Below are positions 40,167 to 52,100 of a DNA stretch of 64,000 nt, one piece after another. How positions within the stretch are numbered: position 1 is the stretch's first letter; every line of letters begins with the position of its first letter. Source of the stretch: Diorhabda sublineata (Eukaryota > Arthropoda > Insecta > Coleoptera > Chrysomelidae); contig NC_079476.1 of assembly GCF_026230105.1 (NCBI RefSeq), forward strand, positions 9,066,709 to 9,130,708, given 5' to 3'. The notes beneath the pieces were generated by a model. It was not told the DNA's origin and made no database searches. It saw only the letters and a program-made list of their open reading frames with translations. The position numbers were made by a program, and so were the translations under genes.

Positions 40167-43100
40167 TCAAGGAAATAGGGGAAAAGACATAAAATGCTGA
40201 TCACTCTCATAAGGGATAGAGTAGTGGGATATATTAAAAAGAAACTCTGAGACTATCAGCAGGGTGATTCCATTGGAAACATATAATTTCGATCAAACTT
40301 TTTCCCACAGTGAATATCGCTAGACAAACTTTTCACAACGTAAACAACAATATCCAAAAATAGTAGTTTCCGAATGGTTCGTTTACGATACCAGAAGTCT
40401 ACGGTTTCACTTACCAGGTTTAGTAGTCGTAGTAGTTTTTGATGTAGTTTCTAAAACAAATTAATTATTATTAGAAAGTAATCTCTTATGTCACAATTGA
40501 GTAATCGAATTGTCAATATTATTCAATTGACAAGTGAGAACTCTCACTACTTGTCAAGATTATCTTATTAATCTATAGATTTTGTGATACGTAAACATGT
40601 AGTGGAACAATAATGGAATGTTTCTGCAATCTGTGTAACCGAAAGTTACACACTCGAATACAAACGTTTTTTTATATCTTTGCAGAGAACTAAACTCCAT
40701 TGATTATAAAAACTAGTTATTTATAGCTCGAATACATTCATATTTGTTTCCTATCTATATTGTAAAGAACGCATTTTGTCACTGTTTTGAAGGACGTAAA
40801 TAACAATTAGTAAAAACTTGAAAACTTGACAACGGGCGCGGGGCAGTAAGTCAACTCACCACCCTTTGGTGGTATTAATTTATGCCATATAAAACGTGTA
40901 TTCGATTCAGTTATAAAACACTACGTCCATTAAGATTCAACTACGGAGAATTGTTCCCTGTTTTTGATAATAAACTGTCAGTTTGATTTTGTTATCAAAA
41001 TAACAATGCTCATGATGATACAGAAGCCGGTCAAAGCTGTCCATTATATCATACGAAAGGGATTGAATTGAATCAATAAAACATTAAAACATCATTTCTG
41101 TGGTAAAGATAAAAAAATAACTATTTTTTATGTTCGTTAGACATGCGTTATAATAGAATTTGTGTCAATATTAACGTCAATCTAGAGATGTATAGAATTC
41201 ATGAACTTGTATAATTTACAGAGTATTCCATTTTTTGTCACCATTTGTTTTGTTTTAATGCGAAAATACGTTTCCATATGTTTGTGAGAAAGTCAGATGT
41301 TTTGATATTTTAACATATAGTCCGTCACCTCAACATTGGTTTGACATTGCTCAGTGAAGCGGATATCGAACAGAAAATCAGGATACTCAGACTCAGACCA
41401 AATAAATGAGAAATAAATATTAGAAATTTATTAATCAGATTCCTTCTTCCATACATTTCGCATGTTTTTTTGCTGAAATTCTTTTCTTTTCTATCTGAAC
41501 TAGTGTCATATTTTGTTCCACATTAGTGTCACTTGTATTGCCCTTTTCTGAACGTGGAATTCTTTGCCTGTATATTGTTACTTCCTCTGTAACATCTTGA
41601 GAGAATTTGTTTTTGAACGTATTTCGAATGATGTATAATACATTATGTGTTTGATTTTAATGCATGGAATGTCATAAAATTTAATCTGTGAAGTCACTAG
41701 ATTGTAATTAAAAAAAAAATCATTTTTCGTTTGTAACACTTTAAACTTATTCTTAGAACGAATGTTCATTAGCAAACTAACAAGTTCCTTTTCAGTACCC
41801 TTTACTTCTTAAATACCAACAACGAATTTTCTTAAGACCCACTCTTCTCTCTTATGAGCTTTTCTTATTTTTGTATATTCTATTTGTCTTTACCGATCTA
41901 TGTGGTCTTTTCTCGGAGGTCACAATTTTTGACGAGTCTGGACGGTAAATGCTTCTTAGTCTATTGTATTCACAAATTGAGGAGCAGACTTGTAACTCTC
42001 GAAAGTGCCACGTAAGCTTGACCGGATGTTAATACTACAGAACCGATATCCATCAGCTCATTATTGAGGCTCTGAATTTTTTTAGAGCATATGCTGTATA
42101 TACGTCTCCTTAAGTTGGAACCATATTGAAAACTAGCCTGCTCGCTAGTGAACAGAAGTGTGTTAGATCGGTCTACATAAAACCCAAGAAAAACTAGTGA
42201 AAAGTGAAAAATAAATTATAAAAATAGTGTACAACCTTTGAGGATTGATACATCATAACAGTAAGTCAGTTTTAATTAGTTATTTATCAGTGGATTGACC
42301 GATAAAATAATAAAAGTAAAGTAAATTTATAATCCATTAAAATTCAGCAGGTAATAATTGTTAACATCAGAAAAAAAGAAGCAAAAGATAAGCGAAAACC
42401 AGCTGCTATCGCATCTACTATTCCAATAGAAATAAAAATACAGAGGCGGATTAAGAATTTAACGACGGTTTGGCAAACTAGGTCAGATCGCTGGCGTGTT
42501 GAAAGTTGAACCGAGTAGGCTTTTGACTAATAGCGCCTCCGGTACGCTTAATTTGTTAAACTGTGGTTGGCGGACAAAAAATGGAAAAAAGGAATGAAGA
42601 CATGGAGGAAATAAAAGCAATGTTTATAGCTTTAAATGAAAAAATAATGGCTATTGACAACAAATTAGATCAGAATAATCAAGAAATGGCAAAAATAAGA
42701 ACAGAAAACGAACAGTTAAGAAAACGATACAGAAACAGGAAGCGAGAATGGGAATGATTGAGCGCGAAATAAAGAGAAACAATATTATAATCCATGGCAT
42801 TGAAGATAATGAAAACGAGAAATTGGAAGAGGTTAAAAGAAAAGTCGAACGTGCTCTAAATAAAACCGGCATAAATGTAAGCTTAAACGTAGAGGCAAGT
42901 GAAATAAGAAAAATAGGAAACTTTGCTGGAAATAAGAATAGACCTGTACTTGTAAAAATGAATAGAGGAGAAAGGAAAATGGAAATATTACAAAGCGCGA
43001 AAAAACTTAAGGGTACGAATATATAGATCAACGAGGACTATACCAAGAATGTACAACAAAGTAGGAAAGTACTAATACCCTACCTTAAGAAGGCGAGGCA

Positions 43101-46100
43101 AGAAGGAAAAAGAGCGCATATCAAATACGATAAGCTACACGTGGAAGGAAATGTTTATGATATTTATATTTTCCAAAAAGATCAGATGGACATGGAAAGG
43201 AACCTACCAAAAAACAGTGGGAAAAGAACGACAAGTGAACGATCACCTGGAATGGAGACAGCGCACTTAAATAAAATCTCAAGAGACGAAAAAAACTAAT
43301 GAACCATGGTAATATGGAAATATGCAATGAAAACAATGGCAAGATCAAGGACGTGCTAAAGGATAATGAAACAATACCGAAAATAGCAAAAAACAAGAAT
43401 AAAATGGGAAATAGAACTAAAAATAAAAAAAATAAAATAATAAATAAAAAAAAGGAAATTAAAATTAGTACATGGAATGTTAGAACTATGCTGGCTCCAG
43501 GAAAAATGGAAGAAATAGCAGCTGAACTAAGAAAATATGAGGTGGATGTAGCAGCCATACAAGAAATTAGATGGAAAGAACAGGGAATTATAAACAAAAA
43601 AGAGTACACCCTCTTATACTCAGGAAACGAGAAACAAGGGCAAGGTGGGACAGGTTTTATAGTAAGCAAAAAACTAAAAGACAATATAATAGACTTTAGG
43701 ACGGTAAACGGGAGAATAGCGTATTTACGAATAAAAGCAACCCCCTTTAACCTATCAGTCTTAAACGTGTATGCACCAACAGAAAATGCTGAAGAAGAAG
43801 AAAAAGAAAAACTATATGAGAATCTGGAGAAGGAAATCGAAGGAATACCCAAGGAAGATACAACTATAGTACTGGGGGATTTTAACGCACAGATAGGTCA
43901 AGAAGATTACATAAAACAAGTTGCAGGAAAACATACAGTACACAATGTAACAAATGATAATGAAACAAGATTGTGCAATTTAGCTATAAGTACGAATATG
44001 GTCATAAGCAGCACCAAATTCCAGCATCCGTACCACCACAAAGTGACTTGGAGTGCCCCGGACAACAAAACATTCACGCAAATAGACCATATATTAATAA
44101 CAAGAAGGAAACAAAGCTCTGTAAAGGATGTCCGAACATTTAGGGGAGCTTGCGCAGATACGGACCACTTTCTAGTTACAGCAACTATAAAGCAGAAGGT
44201 TAAAAGATGTAGAAGAGATGCTAAAAAAAGAAATGGAACATTGAAAAATTGAACCACACAAATGCAAGAAAAAAATACAAAGATACTTTAACAAAAAAAT
44301 TAAGAGAACAGACAAAGTCAAATGATATACAAACGGAGTGGGTACAAATCAAAGACTGTATAAAAGAAGCAGCCCCAGAACATGTCGGAATAAAAGAAAA
44401 AACAACAAATAAAGGCTGGTATAATGAAAATTGTCATGAAATACTAAATAAAAAAAACGGGGCAAGACTAAAATGGATCCAAACTGGCAAGCAACAGGAC
44501 TTACAAAATTATAATGAGTTAAGAAAAGAATCAAAAAGCGTTAATACAAGAGCAAAAAGAAATTGGATAGACAGCAAAATAAAGGAAATAGAAAGGGAAA
44601 ATATAAATATAAACTCGAAGAAGTTCTATAAGAGCATAAATGAACAAAATAAGGTAAATAAAGGGAAGATAAAAGGCATAAAAGATAGCAACGGAAAAGT
44701 TACGGAAGATGAACATCAGTACAAAATGACATGGACGCAATATTTTAAGGAAATACTTACAGATAAAGAAGTACTCCAAGATGAAGAATATCAACAAATA
44801 GAAGATCTAGAAAATGCAACCGAAAATACGGATAAACCAACAAGAGAGGAAATCTATGAAATAACCAATAAAAGCCGCAATGGAAAAGCACCTGGATTAG
44901 ATGGCATTAATATGGAGCTAATAAAATATGGAGGCTTTGACCTCCAATATCGGCTATATGGATTGATCAAAAAGATATGGATCGAAGAAAAAATGCCTGA
45001 GGATTGGGAAACTGGTGAAATTATTACTATACACAAAAAAGGGGATCAACAGATATGTAAGAATTACAGAGGACTCACGCTGCTAAACACCGCATACAAA
45101 ATACTGCCAACACTCATACAAAAAAGAATTTCAAAACAAACCAAAACCATAATTGGACAGTACCAAACCGGGTTTACATCTGGAAAATCTACAATAGATG
45201 CTATCCATACGGTCAAGCAGATAATGGAGAAAGCGCATGAGTATAAAATGGAAGTGGAAATACTCTTCATAGATTTTGAACAAGCGTTTGATTCGATAAA
45301 AAGAAGTAAGCTCATGTCGGCACTAAAAGAACTGGGAATACACCCCAAACTAAGAAAACTAATACAGTGTACAATGAAGAAAACAACAGTCACAGTAAGG
45401 ACACAAGTGGGAAACTCAGAAGAATTTGAAATAAATCAGGGTGTAAGACAGGGGGATGCTTTATCAACGACGCTGTTCAATTTGGCACTGGAATATGTGA
45501 TGCGTAAAATAGACAAGAGAACAATAAAAACTAGAAGTGGACAAATAGTAGCATATGCAGACGACATAGCACTTATCACAAGAAGTCGAAACACAATGGA
45601 AGAAATGCTGAAGGAAATAGTACTAGAAGGAAGTAAAATGGGTCTTAAAATAAATGAAAAGAAAACAAAAATAATGAGGCTAGATAAACGTATTATAGGA
45701 GGTAAACAGAAAATAAAAATTGGAAATTTTGATTTTGAGGAAGTAGATACATTCAAGTACTTAGGAATAACCTTAAGTAGTGACGGACATAAAGAGGCAG
45801 AAGTCAAAGAAAAAATAACAGCAGCTAACAGGGCATATTACGCTAACAAAAAACTACTGCAAAACAAAATACTAGGAAAAAGTACAAAAATGAGAATATA
45901 TAAAACAGTTATTAGACCGGTCTTGATGTATGCTGCAGAAACTATGACTATGACAAAAAAGCAAGAAGAAGACTTAAGAATTGTTCAGAGAAAAATATTA
46001 AGAACAATATTAGGACCAGTAAAACTAACAGAAAATGAGTACCGAAGAAGAATGAACTATGAAATAGCACAAGAAATTAAAGAGGACATAGTAAAAAAAA

Positions 46101-49100
46101 TTAAACAACAAAGAGCAAGATGGCTGGGACATGTATGGAGAGCAGGAGAGGAAACAGTAGCGTACTCAATATTAGATTGGAACCCTGGAAGTGCTAGAAG
46201 AAGAGGAAGACCAAGGTCTACATGGTGGCAAGAGGTAAAAGACGACCTTAAGAGAATTGGGATGTGGAACTGGCAAGAAAAAACGAAAGATAGACGAGCC
46301 TGGCAGTATATGTGCCACAAGATATAAACAGAAGAGAATGGGGACTGATCTACCCCGAAACAAAGAAAAAAAAAGATCTAGAAAGCTCGTAAGAGCGGCG
46401 TTACCCCATCTGGGGTGTTTAGCCACCATATTATATTGAAAACTTTTTTTATTAGTGGTTTTATGAAAAAAAGTTATTCTTGATAAAAAGTTTTGCATGG
46501 TTCATAAGTTAAAATGCACCATCAAATATCAATTTTTTAGAGCAATATACGAGGTTTGTCAAAAAATTTGAATTGTGAGCAAGAGTATAGTGTCTTTATT
46601 TTTCACAATTCAGAAAAATGTTATGAAGTAAAGTTGTTTTGAATTAAAAGTTATATTTAGGTTTTGTGATTTTTTAGTAATCGATCCATATTAATTATTC
46701 TGGCTAGATACAATTTATCTCTGTTAAAAATATGATAATCTTTCTATTTATTACTGTTTTTGAATAACCTTGCAATTTACATACATAATAAATGAATAAT
46801 AATTTTTTATTGTAGAATTTGGATTATCCGTATAAAGAATATTTATTAAACAGAAACAAACATAATTAAATTGTAATTCAACGTTCTACAGCTTCGACAT
46901 ATTCACCTTTTCTTTGTTGTAAACATTTAATTGTTCTTTTGTGAAACTCTTGTATTAGTTTCCGTATATTTGAAATTATTTTTTGGCATTCTTCAGAAAT
47001 AATCCTCTTCATATAGTCTACATCTTCAAATGGTCAAACTAAAGTAAAAAAGTCAAGGGGAGTCAAATCAGTAGACTTAAGAGGCCAAAAAATATCTGAA
47101 TGCTTGTGAATCACCTTCCCATTAAATATATTTCCAAGGAGTACTGTAACTTTTAATGTACTATAGATAGAAGCACCGTCTTGTTTGAATCAAATTGTCA
47201 TATGTTCTTGTAACGGATGGTCATGCTAAAAATCACTTACTTGATTTTCTGATAATTGTAAGTATTGTGCGGTATTTAAGCAATGTTGAAAAAAGGTCCA
47301 ATTAATTTATTTTTGTAAACACCACACTAAACGTTCGTTTTAAAAGAATCTTGGTTCCGAGTTTTTATTACAAAGTTTGGATTACTGTTAGATCACCAGC
47401 GAAAATTTTGTGATGAGACGGTTCCGTTTGAAGAAAATGTTGCCTCATAGGAAAATATTATAGCTCTTGTAAAAAACGGGTCTTCATCCAACTTTCCTTG
47501 GATCAGAGCGCAGAATTCGAAATCGTATTCCCTTGGTAGTTATATGTGTATAAATTGCGGTTTGTATGCATCATATTTATTACCTTTCAAAATATTTGCC
47601 ACTGTATCTTTACTTACCGAAGTAGTTTAGAGTACAAAGGCCCTTTTTCTTAATGACATTTTTGGCTCTTCTACGACAGAAAATATCACTCGTTTTCGGC
47701 ATGTATTCTTCAATTTATTTCCTATACTTCCACTAGCCTTGAATTTATTCAAAATTTTTGTAACTATTGAGTGCCTAATGTTCCAATTCAGATGTCTATT
47801 ATTAAAGATATTGTAATTTTTCTTCACGATTTAGTGAATTTGCAATTTTTATTGTTATGTTATAAACAACAACTCACTCTGACATTCACTGTCACATAAT
47901 TCATGTCAGGATATCCTAGATTGCGTTAAATTTTATCCCGCCAGAATAATTAATACGAAATGATAAGTAAATAATCACACAACCTGAATTTTCATAATAA
48001 ATGGCTGTAATTGCATATTTGAATATCACTTTTAATTGAAAACAACTTTACTTTATAATATTTTTCTGAATTGTGAAAAAAAAGATACTTTACTTTTGCA
48101 CATAATTCAAATTTTTTGACAAACCTCTTATAACGAACAAAAAGTTTTCCATATAGTTCGAACTTAAGTATATCCTACGACGATCTGTCACCCGGTAAAT
48201 ACAAAGATTAACGTTTTTACGCAAGCTTGACAAAATATTTTTCCATTTTCGAGTTCAAAATCCGGGTTATCCGTGATCCATACCCCGAGGTTGATATTAT
48301 TTACTTTCGATTAGATTATTTACCCACAGTAAGTTACTACTACAAATGATTATTCAATGTACTTGAAAGAACGTCTTCTTTACTTTTCTTTTTTCTGAAT
48401 TGTAATAAATAAAGATACTTTAGTCTTGCACAAAAATCAAATATTTTAACAAACCTCGTATACTGCTTCAAAAAATTGATATCTGATAGTGTCATTTTAA
48501 CTTTTGGACCATGCAGAACTTTTTATCAAGAAAAACTACTAATGAAAAAGTTTTCCATATGGTTCCAACTTAAATAGACAAACTGTATATGGGAAAATTT
48601 TCTCGATAAACATAAGTTCTATTAATAATTTGGAATTTAGCTTTGACCGAACGAAGTTCGTAAACTTGTTCTCTATTAAAAGTAATGTATATTATGTATA
48701 TTTACCTAAATATTTCTGTATTTTCCGGATCAACCTTTACTTTTTGAACTATACCGATAAAACCATTAATATTTAATTTTTGATTTTATTTTTTATATAT
48801 CATATGGGATTAAAAAGTTATTTATCTAGAAAATAAATCTAGGGTAGATATAATAGGCCTCCTCTGACATCACGAGTCCCTACGTCACGCTATCTCTCTC
48901 TCTTGATTTCGCTATCTGTGTCTCTCGCACTCCTTGATTTCCTTATACCTACAGATGTACCGTATACCTATAGTCGTATCGGCCTACTATATCTATTGGA
49001 CTAGAGTTTTGCTGATCGGCAGTCAGGGAGTGACAAAATTAAGAACTTTGACTAGTTATAATTCTCAAACTACTGGTTAAAATTGAATGAAATTTGAAAT

Positions 49101-52100
49101 ATACCGTGTTTATACAAAGATTGCTTGGTTACTAGGAATACAGGCTTATATTTTGATCCAACACGAATTTCTAGGGGATCGAAAATAGTCTGAACTGCTT
49201 CGAACCGTGGATGGTACGGCCGAGCCGCTTTTTTTTGCTTGGCATGGGAACCACCGTGCCCCCAGATATAACACGTCATGAGCATATTAAGAGCTCAATA
49301 TAATAACAATATCAACGATCACCGTTATATCTTTGAACATTAAAACAATTTTTTCAGATAGTTATCTAAAAAGCCTAATAAAACAGGTTTTTCAAGTTAT
49401 TGCGAGTTTATTTAATTGTCTTAAATGTAACAAAATGGGATGTTAGTTTATACTAGCGCGAAATTTCCCGTGGAATTAACTGTAGTACAATAATAACCAC
49501 CGTTTTCGACTTCACGCCCTTCACTGACTGATTTGTGCCACTCAAATACTTTCGTTCGCGATAAAGTATACTTCTCAAAAGACTCAACGTTTCCGTAGCC
49601 GTCATTCCATTGGAAATATATAATTTTAGGCAAACTCATTGATCAGTTTTTTCCTTAATCTATATGGAAACGTGAACAAGAACATCAAAAAAACGTTGTA
49701 CCAATTTAGGACAAAAATCTTATCGATTAAATTTACGTGCGCCGTGCCGTTCAAATTTGATCAAACCACGTATTATGCAAACGTACGGAAAAAAGTATTT
49801 GAACAATAATTATTATAGTAGTTTTTGAATTATTGGTTTACCATAGCATAAGACTACGGTTTCACTTACCAGGTTTTGTAGACGTTGTAGTTTTTGATGT
49901 AGTTGCTAAAAAAATTGTATATCATTAGAAAGTCATCGTTTATGTGAATGTAAGAGGTACAATAATTCCAAAATCATGTTTATCTGAAATATACTTACTG
50001 GTAGATGTTTCTGAAGTACGCCCAGTAGTCCAATCTGAAATACAAAATATCCAAACTTAACAATTGAGAAGTTAATATATATACTGTGTGCAGATCAAAA
50101 TCTAGCTGGTTATATTAAATTTCGTGAACTTAAAAGTATTCTACTTAGAAATATAAAGATATTTAATTATAAATGTTATTAAATTATTAGAACAAAAATC
50201 ATGTAACTGACGATTAAATAGCGCACCATGTTTATCAACCTTATCTACCGACTACTAAAGATAATCTATTTGACTGAAGAGTTACTTTTCAACAAATTAT
50301 TTTACCATGACAATAAATGTTTTTTCTACAATTTTCAACAATTTCCTTCCAACTCCACACACTTAGTTCAGCGAGGTTTCAGTCATCTGAAAAATAATCT
50401 TTCAGCAGCATTTGTGTTTGCCATCACGCCTCAATTTTTCTCAAATCGTTTTCAAGTCATTTTTTTAAATTTGCGAACAAATAGCAATCAGAGACAGCTA
50501 GATCACATGAGATAATAAATTCTAAATGCAGATTAGCAAATTCTTCTTCACCATCAGCAGACGCCTACTAGCGCATTATCTTGATGGAACGAAACATTTG
50601 TCTTCAACAAATGTTACAACTCTGTGATTTCAACACACCGTGGCTATGACTTTATTTCCAGAAACGCATTTTCTACTCTCTTGTGAGCACTTTCCTCGTA
50701 TGCAGTCAATTGTATGTATTTGCATTTCTTAGGTATAATTGTGTAATCATCTATTTTAACATATAAAAGGAAAAATTCACTTGGATTACGATTGAAGGTA
50801 TCCAAATATCCGTTCGAATCTTTTAGCAGCATTAAACGACTGTGTTACATACATACATACAAATTGGCCAGTGTTTAAGCATTAGAACCTAGAGATTTTC
50901 AGGTGCGTATGGAATTTTTAAACTGGTATTCACAAAAGTGTCGTAAAAATCGAAATTTTCCAAAATATGTGTTGTATACCGACGAGGCTAGATTTACTAG
51001 GGAAGGAATTTTCAACTCTATAAATAGTCACATTTGGGATTAAGAAAATCCGCACTTTGTTCATGAAAGGGGATTTTAGCATAAATATTCGGTTATTATG
51101 TGGATGGGTATGATTAGAGATTGCTTTAGCTCACCTATCGATTGTACCAAATAAATTAAATGGAGCAATTTAAATGCGCTTTCTGGAACAAATGTTGGAT
51201 GAATTTTTGGAGAGTTCAACACGATGGGACACCATTTTGTTGCAGTGGCAAGAAATTACATAAACACACGTTTTATAAAAAAATGGATTGGTCGTGACTA
51301 TTTTTAAAGTTGAAAATTTCTTTCTTAGTAAATCTAGCCTCGTCGGTATACAACACATATTTTGGAAAATTTCGATTTTCACGACACTTTTGTAAATACC
51401 AGATTGAAAATTCCATACGCACCTGAAAATCTTTAGGCTCTAACGCTTAAACACTGGCCAATTTGTATGTATGTATGTAACACTTGTTCTTTTAAAACTT
51501 TCCACACAGTAGAATGGTCCACTCTTAAAGCGCGACCTACAGTTCGAGTACTTAAAAATGGCCTTTCACAAATATTTAATATTTCCTCTTCAACACGATG
51601 GGGCATCTGTTCATTTTGCTGCAGCGGCAAGAAATTATTTAAACAGACGTTTTAGAGAAAAATGGATTGGTCGGGGTGGACCCACTTGTTGGCCTCCAAG
51701 ATCACCTGATTTCTGAATCCTATTGATTTTTTATATAGGGATATATGAAGTCCTTAGTGTACGAAATAATCATCGAATCTGAACAAGATCTAATAGCTAG
51801 AATTCAAGCTACGGTAGAAATCATTCAATCCTATCCAAATTCATTCTCAAAGACGACACGTTTGTCAATGACAAAACAGTGTATTGAAGTCAGCGGCTAA
51901 CAGTTTGAACAATTGAGATTATGAATAATTTTTATTTGTTTTGAACTACTTACGCTTAATCATTATTCGAAATTGAATGAATAATTAATTAATTTGTAAA
52001 TTATTTACGTGCTTGCAAACTTTTGTTTAGAGGCAAATTTCTACAACACCGTTCTACTAACCCTGACAGCACGCCACTGGTTGAATTTTTTCAAAGTTTA

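Larger units (their letters stand above)
37970..40290 (+). pseudogene. RTE-like remnant, copy B, split by a mariner insertion
   Basis: Aligns with 27.9-28.96 kb and retains additional sequence at 39.4-39.95 kb: AIVDSNHFLVLANIKMKI is the last endonuclease block, then a charged spacer. RVVGYI..KL.DYQQG near 40,210-40,265 is the reverse-transcriptase block. A mariner remnant interrupts it at 38.33-39.11 kb. Confidence 0.62.
28972..40321. repeat. Tandem segmental duplication, copy B
   Basis: It begins inside the mariner sequence and ends at TGAATATCGCT, matching the end of copy A (TCAATATCGCT). It is about 4 kb longer than A. The extra sequence includes a Penelope-like insertion at 29.88-30.43 kb, a local repeat at 31.09-31.32 kb, an extra partial duplicate at about 32.67-34.1 kb, a mariner insertion at 38.33-39.11 kb, and retroelement sequence near 39.3-39.9 kb. 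Confidence 0.9.
42134..46432 (+). mobile_element. Near full-length RTE-like non-LTR retrotransposon
   Basis: Flanked by the 11-bp direct repeat ATATTGAAAAC (42123-42133 and 46433-46443), which marks the insertion. It holds a 5' untranslated part of about 430 bp, an ORF1-like coding region, an endonuclease region and a reverse-transcriptase region, then a ~105-bp 3' part with a small hairpin (ACCCCATCTGGGGT). It is by far the best preserved transposon in the window, with only three visible coding lesions, so it is young. Clade assignment rests on the endonuclease-RT layout and C-terminus and could be revised. Confidence 0.85.
42104..48583 (-). mobile_element. mariner/Tc1-superfamily element with long terminal inverted repeats, carrying a nested RTE-like element
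   Basis: The left end (GTCTCCTTAAGTTGGAACCATAT) is mirrored at 48,579-48,558. After the retroelement, the left repeat continues from 46,433 through ACTTTTTTTATTAG and ATACGAGGTTTGTC to about 46,620, so the terminal repeat is roughly 190 bp. A second partial right repeat is at 48,062-48,165. Transposase remnants on the minus strand at 47,830-46,880 include a helix-turn-helix part and WPLKSTDLTPLDFF, typical of mariner/Tc1 enzymes; several stops. TATA at both outer edges would fit a TA target duplication. Confidence 0.78.

Noticed and set aside
43121..43852. 243-codon minus-strand open frame opposite the retroelement endonuclease
   Set aside because: Shadow of an A-rich coding strand; Phe/Ser/Leu-rich with no domain.
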